Below, in pieces: positions 1-7,835 of a stretch of 15,938 nucleotides of DNA. The position numbers were made by a program, and so were the translations under genes. This DNA is from Oscillospiraceae bacterium. GTDB lineage: Bacteria; Bacillota; Clostridia; Oscillospirales; Ruminococcaceae. The notes under the pieces were generated by a model. It was given only the letters and a program-made list of their open reading frames with translations, was not told the origin of the DNA and did no database searches. The DNA is taken from contig SVNB01000033.1 in NCBI GenBank assembly GCA_015067125.1, forward strand, positions 1-15,938, given 5' to 3'. Position 1 is the stretch's first letter; each line of letters opens with the position of its first letter.

Positions 1-752
1 GTCAGGGCATCTGGATAGATTCCGAAAAGCTTAAAGAAGATGACGAAGTGGGCGAAGTTCTTAAACACGGCACCCTTTCCGTCGGATTTATCGGACTTGC
101 GGAATGCCTTAAAGCTCTTGTAGGAGCACATCACGGCGAAAGCAAAGAGGCCCAGAACCTTGGACTTGAAATCATCGCATTCATGAGAAAGCGCATGGAC
201 GAAGCCAGCGAAAAATACGGCCTTAACTTCTCTTTGCTTGCAACCCCGGCAGAGGGACTTTCCGGCAGATTTGTGCGTATGGATGCTGAAAAATTCGGCA
301 GGATCCCCGGCGTAACCGACAGAGATTACTATACCAACTCCTTCCACGTTCCGGTATATTATCCCATTTCCGCTTTTGATAAAATCAAAAGAGAAGCGCC
401 CTATCATGCTCTTACCAATGCGGGACACATCACATATATCGAACTGGACGGCGACCCGCTGCAGAACCTTGATGCCTTCGAGCAGGTTATCCGCTGTATG
501 AAGGAATCCGGAGTTGGATATGGCAGCGTTAACCACCCGGTTGACCGCGACCCGGAATGCGGATTTACAGGAATTATCGGCGATGAATGTCCCAGATGCG
601 GAAGAAAAGAAGAGGACGGCGAAAACTTCGAACGTATCCGCCGCATTACCGGTTACCTTGTAGGTACCCTTGATAACTTTAACAACGCAAAACGTTCCGA
701 GGTCGAGGACAGAGTAAAACACTCCATTCAGACCCAGGCGGAAGAAATCTGA
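1..752 (+). CDS. nrdD: Anaerobic ribonucleoside-triphosphate reductase, C-terminal part (5' end outside window)
   Basis: Class III reductase that makes dNTPs from NTPs without oxygen, using a glycyl radical. The frame is open from the window edge (first full codon at 3), so only about the last 249 residues are present. The stretch reading GTLSVGFIGLAE is typical NrdD core. Near the C-terminus NHPVDRDPEC and CPRCGR form the zinc site; I see three cysteines (codons at 558, 588, 597), and the histidine of NHP is my guess for a fourth ligand. RITGYL carries the glycyl-radical glycine (codon 651-653), followed by a conserved FNNAKR-type tail and RVKH. The stop is at 750-752. The activase gene nrdG follows after a hairpin. 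Codon choice (ATC, AAC, TTC rich) resembles infB and suggests good expression. The family assignment is firm. Confidence 0.97.
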   Translation, partial: QGIWIDSEKLKEDDEVGEVLKHGTLSVGFIGLAECLKALVGAHHGESKEAQNLGLEIIAFMRKRMDEASEKYGLNFSLLATPAEGLSGRFVRMDAEKFGRIPGVTDRDYYTNSFHVPVYYPISAFDKIKREAPYHALTNAGHITYIELDGDPLQNLDAFEQVIRCMKESGVGYGSVNHPVDRDPECGFTGIIGDECPRCGRKEEDGENFERIRRITGYLVGTLDNFNNAKRSEVEDRVKHSIQTQAEEI

Positions 753-764
753 TAACAAAACACA

Positions 765-797
765 AAAACCCGAACGCGAAAACGGCGTTCGGGTTTT
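765..797 (+). terminator. Terminator-like hairpin between nrdD and nrdG
   Basis: Perfect 13-bp inverted repeat: 765-777 pairs with 785-797, with a 7-nt loop. The arms begin with AAAA and end with TTTT, as in an intrinsic terminator, but the U-tract is short and nrdG begins only a few bases later. It probably ends part of the nrdD transcripts and lets the rest read into nrdG. Confidence 0.7.
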
Positions 798-813
798 CGG
801 CATGGAGAGAAAA

Positions 814-1362
814 ATGGAAATGAAAACCCTTCGCCTTGCGGGCGTTATGAGAGAATCCATAGTTGACGGCCCGGGAATAAGAATGACGATTTTCGGTCAG
901 GGATGTCCTCATCACTGCAAAGGCTGCCACAATCCGGAAACTCACGACCCGGCAGGCGGATATATCAGCCACCCGGAAAATATAATCAAAGCAATAGAGC
1001 AGAATCCGCTTTTGCAGGGCGTTACTTTTTCCGGCGGGGAACCTTTTTTTCAGGCGGAAGCCTTTGCGCAGCTTGGCGCGGAAATCAAGAAAAAAGGCCT
1101 GCATATAACAACGTATTCCGGATATACCTTTGAACAGCTTTTGGACGGAGCCAAACAGGGCACGCCCGGCTGGGCGGAACTTCTTGCGGTTACGGATCTT
1201 CTTGTTGACGGAAAATTTGTGCTGGAAGAACGTTCTTTAAATCTGCTTTTCCGCGGTTCCAAAAACCAGCGGCTTATAGACGTTAAAAAAAGCCTTGAAA
1301 AAGGCGAACCGGTTCTGTGGAATCCGGAAACCGAAAGCGGCGTTGCAAGATATACCGTATGA
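814..1362 (+). CDS. nrdG: Anaerobic ribonucleotide reductase-activating protein (radical SAM)
   Basis: Activase that uses a [4Fe-4S] cluster and S-adenosylmethionine to create the glycyl radical on NrdD. From ATG 814 the protein has 182 residues. The radical-SAM cysteines are C31, C35 and C38 (CX3CX2C, in GCPHHCKGC), followed by HNPETH, a hallmark of NrdG. SGGEP at about residues 73-77 is the SAM-binding GGE motif. An in-frame ATG at 802 has no ribosome binding site, while GGAGAG at 804-809 is well placed for 814, so I chose 814. It sits about 60 bp after nrdD, its substrate enzyme, with a terminator-like hairpin between them. The length is slightly above the usual 150-180 residues. Confidence 0.95.
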   Translation: MEMKTLRLAGVMRESIVDGPGIRMTIFGQGCPHHCKGCHNPETHDPAGGYISHPENIIKAIEQNPLLQGVTFSGGEPFFQAEAFAQLGAEIKKKGLHITTYSGYTFEQLLDGAKQGTPGWAELLAVTDLLVDGKFVLEERSLNLLFRGSKNQRLIDVKKSLEKGEPVLWNPETESGVARYTV

Positions 1363-1377
1363 TGCGGAAAGGACACA

Positions 1378-2121
1378 ATGGAACAGAAAAAATCTTTTGA
1401 ACTTACCTCTTTTCATCTTCATATAATCGCTATGGCGGCAATGCTTCTGGACCATCTTTGGATAACGGTGGTTCCGGGCAACGGCTGGATGACGGATATC
1501 GGCAGAATTGCTTTTCCGATTTTTGCCTTTATGACTGTGGAGGGCTTTTTTAACACAAAAAACCTTAAAAAATACGTAAAAAGGCTTTTTGCCTTTGCGT
1601 TGATATCGGAAGTTCCGTTTAACCTTGTGGCCGGCGGCAGCGTTTTTTATCCTGTTCACCAGAACGTGCTCTGGACTTTTCTTATCGGCATAATGCTTAT
1701 GCAGATGAACGAAAAAGTAAAAAACAAAAGTGTTGCGGTACGCCTTGCAACGGGCGCCGGTACCGCCGCGCTTGGATTTATACTGGGACTTGTTACTTTT
1801 ACGGATTATAACCACGCGGGCGTTCTTACGGTGCTGGTTTTCTATTTCTTCCGTGGAAAAAGCTGGAAGCACTTTGCTGCGCAGTTTGTATGCCTTTGGT
1901 ATATAAATACAGAAATTCTTTCCGGATTTTATTATCCGGTTTATATATTCGGAATGAATTTTGAAGTTCTGCGCCAGAGCTTTGCTGTTTTTGCCCTTTT
2001 GCCTGTATGGCTTTATAAAGGAAAACAGGGCTTTTACAATAAAACCGTTAAGGCGGTTTATTACTGGTTTTACCCGGCGCATTTGTTTGTTTTGTGGTGC
2101 ATAAAAGAAATTATTTATTAA
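1378..2121 (+). CDS. TraX-family multi-pass membrane protein
   Basis: Polytopic membrane protein of 247 residues with roughly seven or eight hydrophobic segments. It matches the TraX family by recognisable motifs: MLLDH near residue 22 (the conserved M..DH), RIAFPIFAFMTVEGF around 42-57, ALISEVPFNL around 77-87, and HQNVLWTFLIG around 97-107. F-plasmid TraX is linked to N-acetylation of pilin. Chromosomal copies are common in Firmicutes, where the acyl acceptor is unknown, so I do not claim a substrate. It starts 15 bp after nrdG with a purine-rich GGAAAGGA ribosome binding site, so it is probably co-transcribed with nrdG. No link to ribonucleotide reduction is evident. No clear terminator follows. 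Confidence 0.88.
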   Translation: MEQKKSFELTSFHLHIIAMAAMLLDHLWITVVPGNGWMTDIGRIAFPIFAFMTVEGFFNTKNLKKYVKRLFAFALISEVPFNLVAGGSVFYPVHQNVLWTFLIGIMLMQMNEKVKNKSVAVRLATGAGTAALGFILGLVTFTDYNHAGVLTVLVFYFFRGKSWKHFAAQFVCLWYINTEILSGFYYPVYIFGMNFEVLRQSFAVFALLPVWLYKGKQGFYNKTVKAVYYWFYPAHLFVLWCIKEIIY

Positions 2122-2178
2122 AAAACGCACCAAACGGCATAAATAAAGAAAAAACAGGCAAAAACTTTAAAAAATCCC

Positions 2179-2207
2179 TTGCATTTTTATATTTGTTATG
2201 TTAATAT
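2179..2207 (+). promoter_or_regulatory. Sigma-A-type promoter of the rimP-nusA-infB operon
   Basis: TTGCAT at 2179-2184, a 17-bp spacer, and TAATAT at 2202-2207, inside an AT-rich intergenic gap. Transcription would start near 2214, giving a leader of about 80 nt before rimP. Confidence 0.7.
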
Positions 2208-2230
2208 TATTAAAGTAATATTTTAGGATT

Positions 2231-2261
2231 AAAGGAGTGGGAACGCAAAACCCGCTCCTTT
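2231..2261 (+). promoter_or_regulatory. Leader hairpin upstream of rimP
   Basis: 11-bp stem with one G-U pair: 2231-2241 pairs with 2251-2261 across a 9-nt loop. The left arm contains AAAGGAG, which is sequestered by CTCCTTT in the right arm. No U-tract follows, so it is not a plain terminator. It lies close to the predicted 5' end and about 20 nt before the rimP ribosome binding site. It could stabilise the 5' end or be a regulatory element; function is unproven. Confidence 0.55.
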
Positions 2262-2293
2262 CTATTTACCGAAACATTTTTGGAGGTGTTTTT

Positions 2294-2782
2294 TTGGCAG
2301 AAGGCAAAAAGAAAAATACAGCGCAGATCTGTACGGAACTTGCCCTTCCTGTGGCGGAAGAACTTGGCGTAGAGCTTTGGGACGTCCGTTTTGAAAAAGA
2401 AGGTACAGAATGGTACCTGCGCTTTTTTATCGACAAAGAGGAACTTACCATAGAGGACTGCGAAAACTTCAGCCGCGCGATGGATCCCATTCTTGACGAA
2501 GCGGATCCCATAGAAAAAAACTATGTGCTCGAAGTTTCTTCCCCGGGTATAGAAAGAAAACTGATAACCGAAGAACACGTAAAACGCTATCTTGGCTATC
2601 TTGCAACAATAAGATTTATCCGTGCTCCCGAAGGATATAACCAGCGCGAATTCCTTCTTCAGCTCGATGATATAAAAGACGGCGTTATCACCGCTTCTTT
2701 TGAAGACGGAACAGAAATGGTCTTTAATAAAAGCGAAACCGCCTATATAAAACTTTATTACGATTTCAGCAATGATGATTGA
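2294..2782 (+). CDS. rimP: Ribosome maturation factor RimP
   Basis: Cytoplasmic factor needed for late 30S subunit assembly. The 162-residue protein has the usual RimP order: an N-terminal alpha/beta domain with LGVELWDVRFEKEG and WYLRFFIDKE, then DCENFSRAMDPILDE, the signature EVSSPGIERKL, and a small C-terminal SH3-like barrel. I place the start at TTG 2294 because GGAGGT at 2282-2287 lies six bases upstream; the longer open frame from GTG 2237 would translate across the leader hairpin and has no homologous sequence. It is the first gene of the operon; an AGGAGG site for nusA overlaps its stop codon. Confidence 0.95.
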   Translation: MAEGKKKNTAQICTELALPVAEELGVELWDVRFEKEGTEWYLRFFIDKEELTIEDCENFSRAMDPILDEADPIEKNYVLEVSSPGIERKLITEEHVKRYLGYLATIRFIRAPEGYNQREFLLQLDDIKDGVITASFEDGTEMVFNKSETAYIKLYYDFSNDD

Positions 2783-2799
2783 GGAGGAATTATAAAAAA

Positions 2800-3855
2800 A
2801 TGAACGCAGAATTTTTCGAAGCCCTTGCGCTTCTTGAAGTGGAAAAAGGCATTTCTGTGGAATACCTTTGCGAAAAAATCGAAAATGCCATCGCCATCGC
2901 AATCCGCCGCGATTATGTTGGCACCGAGGACGTTAAAGTTATCATCGATCCCGAAACCAAAGCTTTTGAAGTTGCCATAAGAAAACTTGTTGTTGAAGAA
3001 GTGGAAGACCCCGCAAACCAGATTCTTCTTGACAAAGCGGTAAAATACAACAAAAAAGCACAGATTGGCGATATTGTTGATATTCCCCTCGAAACCAAAG
3101 AATTCGGCCGCATTGCCGCACAGACCGCAAAACACGTTATCAAACAGGGCATCCGCGAAGCAGAAAGAGGCCAGGTACTTAAAGAATTCCAGAGCCGCGA
3201 GCACGAAATTATTACCGCAACCGTTATGAATACCGATCCCGTTCGCGGAAGCGTAACTCTTGAAATCGACCATAACGAAGCCTTCCTTCTCAAATCCGAA
3301 CAGATCCCCGGAGAAACCTTCCAGGGCGGAGAGAAAATCAAAGTATATGTTGTGGAAGTTGCTGCTTCCGAACGCGGCCCCAAGGTTATGATTTCCAGAA
3401 CTCATCCCGGCCTTGTAAAGCGCCTTTTCGAAATCGAAGTTCCCGAAATTTACGAAGGCACCGTAGAAATCAAAGCAGTATCCCGCGAGGCCGGTTCCAG
3501 AACCAAGCTTGCCGTATGGAGCAAAGATCCCGACGTTGACGCAGTAGGCGCCTGCATCGGTACCCGCGGCGCCCGTGTTGCAAAAATTGTTGATGAACTT
3601 GGCGGCGAAAAAATCGACGTTGTTCAGTATTCCGAAGATCCTGCGGAATTTATCGCCGCGGCGCTTTCTCCGGCAAAGGTCGTTTCTGTAGAAGTTGACC
3701 CCGAAGGAGCAAAATCCTGCAAGGTAAAAGTTCCGGATGAACAGCTTTCTCTTGCCATCGGCAACAAAGGCCAGAACGCACGCCTTGCCGCAAGACTTAC
3801 CGGCTGGAAAATAGATATTAAACCCGAAAGCGGCTTTTGGGGTGAAGAAGAATAA
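2800..3855 (+). CDS. nusA: Transcription termination/antitermination factor NusA
   Basis: RNA polymerase-bound elongation factor that modulates pausing, termination and antitermination. The 351-residue protein has the standard order: N-terminal polymerase-binding domain from MNAEFFEAL to about 125, S1 domain at about 130-200 (from ATVMNTDPVRGSVTLEI), KH1 with GACIGTRGARV, and KH2 with AIGNKGQNARLAARLTGW. It lacks the acidic C-terminal repeats of proteobacterial NusA, as is normal for Firmicutes. I chose ATG 2800 because the conserved N-terminus starts there; AGGAGG at 2782-2787 is 12 bases upstream, a slightly long spacing. A TTG at 2779 would include that ribosome binding site in the coding frame. 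Codon use suggests high expression. Confidence 0.97.
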   Translation: MNAEFFEALALLEVEKGISVEYLCEKIENAIAIAIRRDYVGTEDVKVIIDPETKAFEVAIRKLVVEEVEDPANQILLDKAVKYNKKAQIGDIVDIPLETKEFGRIAAQTAKHVIKQGIREAERGQVLKEFQSREHEIITATVMNTDPVRGSVTLEIDHNEAFLLKSEQIPGETFQGGEKIKVYVVEVAASERGPKVMISRTHPGLVKRLFEIEVPEIYEGTVEIKAVSREAGSRTKLAVWSKDPDVDAVGACIGTRGARVAKIVDELGGEKIDVVQYSEDPAEFIAAALSPAKVVSVEVDPEGAKSCKVKVPDEQLSLAIGNKGQNARLAARLTGWKIDIKPESGFWGEEE

Positions 3856-3901
3856 TCAATAAAGCATATAAAAAACTTTTGCGGAAGGAGGAAGCCTTTT
3901 T

Positions 3902-4168
3902 ATGAAAAAAGTACCTATGAGAATGTGTACCGGCTGCGGAGAAATGAAACCCAAGCGCGAACTTATCCGCGTTGTAAAAAGCCCCGAAGGAGTAATTTCT
4001 CTTGATAAAACCGGACGTTCTCCCGGAAGAGGCGCATACGTCTGCCCCAATGCAGAATGCCTTAAAAAGGCACGGAAGACAAAGCGCATAGAGCGCGTGT
4101 TCGAAACCCAAATTCCGGAAGAAGTTTACGAAGCGCTTGAAAAGGAGCTGGAAGACAATGCCGGATAA
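3902..4168 (+). CDS. rnpM: RNase P modulator RnpM (YlxR family)
   Basis: Small basic RNA-binding protein of 88 residues. It carries the YlxR signature: MRMCTGCGEMKPKRELIRVV at residues 6-25, DKTGRSPGRGAYVC around 35-48, then a basic KARKTKR stretch. C9, C12, C48 and C53 could form a zinc-like knuckle; that is my inference from spacing. The Bacillus subtilis homologue binds RNase P RNA and modulates the enzyme, hence the name RnpM. It starts after AAGGAGG at 3885-3891 and its end overlaps ylxQ by 11 bp, the normal nusA-rnpM-ylxQ-infB order of Firmicutes. Confidence 0.93.
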   Translation: MKKVPMRMCTGCGEMKPKRELIRVVKSPEGVISLDKTGRSPGRGAYVCPNAECLKKARKTKRIERVFETQIPEEVYEALEKELEDNAG

Positions 4169-4478
4169 CAGACTTTCGGGCTTTCTTGGTCTTTGCCGCA
4201 AGGCGGGCAAGCTTGTTTTTGGCTTTGATATGACCGTGGAAGCCATGCAGAAAGGCACTGCGGTATCGGTGCTTCTTTCGTGCGATTGTTCCGAACGAAC
4301 CGCAAGAAACATAAAGCGCATTGCAGAAGAATGCAAAACAGAGGTTTATATATTGCCCCTTACAATGGATGAAATTGGTTATGCCGTTGCAAAACGTGCC
4401 GGCGTGCTTGCCGTTTGCGACAGCGGTTTTTCAAAAAAAATAAAAGAGCTGCTGGATAGCGGCACGCACAAAGCATGA
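4158..4478 (+). CDS. ylxQ: YlxQ, L7Ae/L30e-like RNA-binding protein
   Basis: 106-residue protein of the L7Ae/L30e/S12e/Gadd45 family, which binds kink-turn RNA. Visible features are GLCRKAGKLVFGFD near the N-terminus (typical YlxQ), a middle VLLSCDCSERTARNIKRIAE segment, and the C-terminal GYAVAKRAGVLAVCDSGFSKKI match to the family. The start at ATG 4158 follows AAAGGAG at 4141-4147, inside the end of rnpM, so the two are probably translationally coupled. An earlier in-frame ATG at 4137 lies upstream of that site and was not used. Its exact role in Firmicutes is not established. Confidence 0.92.
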   Translation: MPDNRLSGFLGLCRKAGKLVFGFDMTVEAMQKGTAVSVLLSCDCSERTARNIKRIAEECKTEVYILPLTMDEIGYAVAKRAGVLAVCDSGFSKKIKELLDSGTHKA

Positions 4479-4499
4479 ACTATGGGAGGAATTGCATAG

Positions 4500-7388
4500 A
4501 TGAATGAAAACACTAAATATAAAGTGGCGGAAGTTGCAAAAGATCTTAAACAGCCTGTAAAGGAAGTTCTTGATGTTTTGGGAGAAAAATTTCCGCCGAA
4601 AAAGGCCCAGGCCACACTTACCGAAGAAGAGCTTAACTTTGTTTTTGAACACTATACCAGAAAAAACGAAGTAACAAGCTTTGCTCCGTATTTTGCCATG
4701 GCCGGCCAGCCTAAAACCGAAAATAAAAAAGAAGAACCCAAGGCAGAAGCGCCCAAAGCCGCAGAAAAACCTGCGGAAAAACCCGCACCTGCCGTAAAAG
4801 AAGAAAAAACTGCACCCGCACCCAAAGCGGAACAGAAACCTGCTGCGGCAAAAGAAGAAAAGAAACCGGAAGTAAAACCCGAACAGAAGCCCGCGCCCAA
4901 AGCAGAGGAAAAACCTGTTCAGAAAAACGAAAAACCTGCGGAACGCAAACCGGAAAGCCGTCAGCAGAACACCGAACGCAAACCCGAAAACCGCCAGCAG
5001 AACACCGACCGCAAATTTGGCGACAAACCCCAGGGAGAACGCAAATTCGATAACAACCGTCCTCAGAACGGCGAACGCAAATTTGATAACAACCGTCCTC
5101 AGAACGGCGAACGTAAATTCGGCGATAAACCCCAGCAGAGCGGCGATAAAAAATTCGGCGACCGTCCCCAGAACGGTGACCGCAAATTCGGCGATAAACC
5201 CCAGGGAGAACGCAAATTCGGCGATAAACCCGGATTCCAGAAAAACGACCGTTTCGGCGATAAACCGAACTTCCAGAAAAACGATCGCTTTGGCGGAAAC
5301 AACTTTGGTTTTGATAAAGACAAAGAGGATAACAGCCGCCGCCACGAACCGAAAAAACCCGTGGAACGCAAACCCCGTCCGGCAAACCAGCCTCCGGCAG
5401 AAAAACTTGCGGCAGGCGTTGCCCACGTTGATATGAGCGCTGTTTCCGTCGATCTTGATAAATATAACGATAAATACGAACAGATCGCTCCCGCTTCTTC
5501 CATGAGCGACAGCTATACCAACAAACAAAAACTTACCCAGCGCAGCAAACAGCAGGGCAAACCCCAAAAGAGCAAACGCGAGCAGGAACAGGAAAAACTT
5601 AAAAAGCTCGAAATGGAGCGTCAGCGCCGCCAGAAACTCGAAATCACCCTTCCGGACGAAATCACCGTCGGCGACCTTGCTCTCAAACTCAAAATCGCTT
5701 CTTCTGAGATCATCAAACGCCTTATGATGCAGGGCATGATGGTTTCTGTAAACGAAGTTATCGATTACGATACCGCGGCCCTTATCGCTATGGATATCGG
5801 CGCAAAAGTTGAGCACGAAGTTGTTGTTACCATCGAAGACCGCCTTATTGATGACAGCGAAGACGATGCAGCAAACCTTATCACCCGTGACCCCGTCGTT
5901 TGCGTAATGGGCCACGTTGACCACGGCAAAACTTCCATTCTCGACTATATCAGAAGCGCACACGTTGCTTCCGGCGAGGCAGGCGGCATTACCCAGCACC
6001 TTGGCGCATACCGCGTTACCACCGAAAGCGGAGATTCCATCACCTTCCTTGATACTCCAGGACACGAAGCATTTACCGCAATGCGTGCCCGCGGCGCACT
6101 TTGCACCGATATCGCAATTCTTGTTGTTGCGGCAGACGACGGCATTATGCCCCAGACCGTAGAAGCTATCAACCACGCAAAAGCGGCAGAGGTTTCCATC
6201 ATTGTTGCAATCAATAAAATCGATAAACCCACCGCAAACCCGGATAAAGTTATGCAGGGACTTACCGAATACGGCCTTGTTCCGGAAGAATGGGGCGGCG
6301 ACGTTATCTGCGTTCCCGTTTCTGCAAAAACCGGCGAAAACATCGATACCCTTCTTGAAATGATCACCCTTGTTGCAGAAGTTCGCGAACTTAAAGCCAA
6401 CCCGGACAGAATGGCAAAAGGTACCGTTATCGAATCCCGTCTTGATAAAGGCCGCGGCCCTGTTGCGACCATGCTTGTTCAGAACGGTACTCTTCATACC
6501 GGCGATATTGTTATCGCAGGTACTTCTGTTGGTAAAGTTCGTGTTATGATCGATGATAAGGGCAACCGCATTACCGAAGCAGGTCCTTCCATTCCTGTTG
6601 AAATCACCGGTCTGGATTCTGTTCCTACCGGCGGCGACCAGTTCAACGCCGTAAGCGATGAAAAACTTGCCCGCGAACTTGTTGAACAGCGCGAATACGA
6701 AGCAAAACAGGAACAGTTCAAAGCATATCAGAAGGTCACCCTTGATAACCTCTTCAACCAGATCGCAGAAGGCGAAATTAAGGAACTTCCCATCATCGTC
6801 AAAGCGGACGTTCAGGGTTCTGTCGAAGCAGTCCGTCAGTCCCTCGAAAAAATCTCTAACGAAGAAGTCCGCGTAAAAGTAATCCATGGCGCAGTAGGTG
6901 CGGTAAACGAATCCGACGTTATGCTTGCACAGGTTTCCAACGCCATTATCGTTGGCTTTAACGTTCGCCCCGATACCACAGCAAGAGATACCGCAGAGCG
7001 CGAAGGCGTTGATATCCGTCTTTACAGAATCATCTATGACGCCATTGAAGAAATTCAGTCCGCAATGAAAGGTATGCTTTCTCCCAAATACCGCGACGTT
7101 GATCTCGGCCGTGCCGAAATCCGCCAGGTATATAAAATCAGCAACGTCGGTACTGTTGCAGGCTGCTATGTTCTTGAAGGCAAAATTGCAAGAAACGCAA
7201 ATATCCGCGTAGTCCGCGATGGTATTATCATTGCAGATGATAAGCTTGACAGCCTTAAACGTTTTAAAGATGACGTTAAAGAGGTTGCTTCCGGCTATGA
7301 ATGCGGTATGACCCTTACCAAATTCAACGATATCAAAGAGGGCGATATCTTTGAAGCATATATTGTTGAAGAATACCGCGAGGACTAA
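4500..7388 (+). CDS. infB: Translation initiation factor IF-2
   Basis: GTPase that brings initiator tRNA to the 30S subunit and promotes 70S joining. The 962-residue protein is longer than B. subtilis IF2 (about 716). Order: a first IF2_N domain at about 3-50, an Ala/Pro/Glu/Lys-rich and then repeat-rich linker at about 75-310, a Lys/Arg/Gln-rich helix around 345-378, a second IF2_N domain at about 380-435, the G domain with G1 GHVDHGKT at 471-478, G3 DTPGHE at 518-523 and G4 NKID at 572-575, then barrel, domain III and C-terminal fMet-tRNA-binding domain (from about 870). The start ATG 4500 has GGGAGGA nine bases upstream. Codon use is strongly biased, as expected of a highly expressed gene. 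Confidence 0.98.
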   Translation: MNENTKYKVAEVAKDLKQPVKEVLDVLGEKFPPKKAQATLTEEELNFVFEHYTRKNEVTSFAPYFAMAGQPKTENKKEEPKAEAPKAAEKPAEKPAPAVKEEKTAPAPKAEQKPAAAKEEKKPEVKPEQKPAPKAEEKPVQKNEKPAERKPESRQQNTERKPENRQQNTDRKFGDKPQGERKFDNNRPQNGERKFDNNRPQNGERKFGDKPQQSGDKKFGDRPQNGDRKFGDKPQGERKFGDKPGFQKNDRFGDKPNFQKNDRFGGNNFGFDKDKEDNSRRHEPKKPVERKPRPANQPPAEKLAAGVAHVDMSAVSVDLDKYNDKYEQIAPASSMSDSYTNKQKLTQRSKQQGKPQKSKREQEQEKLKKLEMERQRRQKLEITLPDEITVGDLALKLKIASSEIIKRLMMQGMMVSVNEVIDYDTAALIAMDIGAKVEHEVVVTIEDRLIDDSEDDAANLITRDPVVCVMGHVDHGKTSILDYIRSAHVASGEAGGITQHLGAYRVTTESGDSITFLDTPGHEAFTAMRARGALCTDIAILVVAADDGIMPQTVEAINHAKAAEVSIIVAINKIDKPTANPDKVMQGLTEYGLVPEEWGGDVICVPVSAKTGENIDTLLEMITLVAEVRELKANPDRMAKGTVIESRLDKGRGPVATMLVQNGTLHTGDIVIAGTSVGKVRVMIDDKGNRITEAGPSIPVEITGLDSVPTGGDQFNAVSDEKLARELVEQREYEAKQEQFKAYQKVTLDNLFNQIAEGEIKELPIIVKADVQGSVEAVRQSLEKISNEEVRVKVIHGAVGAVNESDVMLAQVSNAIIVGFNVRPDTTARDTAEREGVDIRLYRIIYDAIEEIQSAMKGMLSPKYRDVDLGRAEIRQVYKISNVGTVAGCYVLEGKIARNANIRVVRDGIIIADDKLDSLKRFKDDVKEVASGYECGMTLTKFNDIKEGDIFEAYIVEEYRED
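5007..5320 (+). repeat. Tandem coding repeats in the IF-2 linker
   Basis: About eight degenerate units of 10-14 residues, built on a (G/D)(E/D/R)(R/K)KFG/D-DKPQ pattern, run from residue 170 to about 273. The clearest pair is a 36-bp tandem duplication, 5037-5072 and 5073-5108, which differs visibly by a silent T/C change. A second pair is built on FQKNDRFG (around 5235-5295). The repeats remain in frame and look like low-complexity expansion by slippage or unequal recombination. Confidence 0.85.
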
Positions 7389-7400
7389 ACCGGAGGAATT

Positions 7401-7748
7401 ATGGCAGGATTTAAACTTAACAGAACAAGCGAGGATATCCGCCGCGAACTGATGGATATCCTTCGCAGCATGAAAGATCCGCGCATTTCCGGCGGAATGA
7501 TAAGCGTTGTAAGAATCGAACTTACAAACGATCTTTCTCACTGCAAAGTATATATAAGTTCTTTGGAAGGCATGGCAAAAGCAAAAGAAGCGGTAACCGT
7601 GCTTACCAAAGCGGGTGGCTTTATCCGCCGCGAAATGATGATGCGTCTGGAACTTCGCAAAGTTCCGGAATTCCATTTTATTCCGGATGATTCCATCGAA
7701 TACAGCGCAGGAATCCAGAAGATTCTTCGGGAAATCGGGGAAGAATAA
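7401..7748 (+). CDS. rbfA: 30S ribosome-binding factor RbfA
   Basis: Single KH-fold protein of 115 residues that binds the 30S subunit and helps mature the 5' end of 16S rRNA. Recognisable segments are RTSEDIRRELMDILRSMKDPRI at the N-terminus, VVRIELTNDLSHCKVYIS in the central strands, and RLELRKVPEFHFIPDDSIEY before the last helix. The start ATG 7401 follows GGAGG at 7392-7396, 12 bp after the infB stop. Position after infB is canonical. Confidence 0.96.
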   Translation: MAGFKLNRTSEDIRRELMDILRSMKDPRISGGMISVVRIELTNDLSHCKVYISSLEGMAKAKEAVTVLTKAGGFIRREMMMRLELRKVPEFHFIPDDSIEYSAGIQKILREIGEE

Positions 7749-7767
7749 AATTACCATACTTTTTTCA

Positions 7768-7788
7768 GTCCGCCGCTTTGCGGCGGAC
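7768..7788 (+). other. GC-rich hairpin between rbfA and nrnA
   Basis: Perfect 9-bp stem (7768-7776 with 7780-7788) and a 3-nt loop. GAAAATC follows instead of a U-tract, and the T-run lies before the left arm, so it is not a normal terminator on either strand. It may be an mRNA processing or stability element, or a small palindromic repeat. Confidence 0.5.
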
Positions 7789-7835
7789 GAAAATCTTATA
7801 AAGGCATATATTAAACAAGAAGGGAGAATCTGAAT

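Noticed and set aside
802..813. ATG 802 as the nrdG start
   Set aside because: No ribosome binding site precedes it, and GGAGAG at 804-809 lies inside this extension, well placed for ATG 814.
1237..2133. 298-codon open frame on the minus strand opposite nrdG and the TraX-like gene
   Set aside because: Lysine-rich with no recognisable domain; the sense genes carry clear family motifs.
2237..2293. GTG start for rimP with a longer N-terminus
   Set aside because: The extension overlaps the leader hairpin and has no RimP similarity; GGAGGT at 2282-2287 points to TTG 2294.
5037..5108. Tandem 36-bp repeats as a CRISPR array
   Set aside because: There are no spacers, the copies are directly adjacent and in frame with infB, and no cas genes are near.
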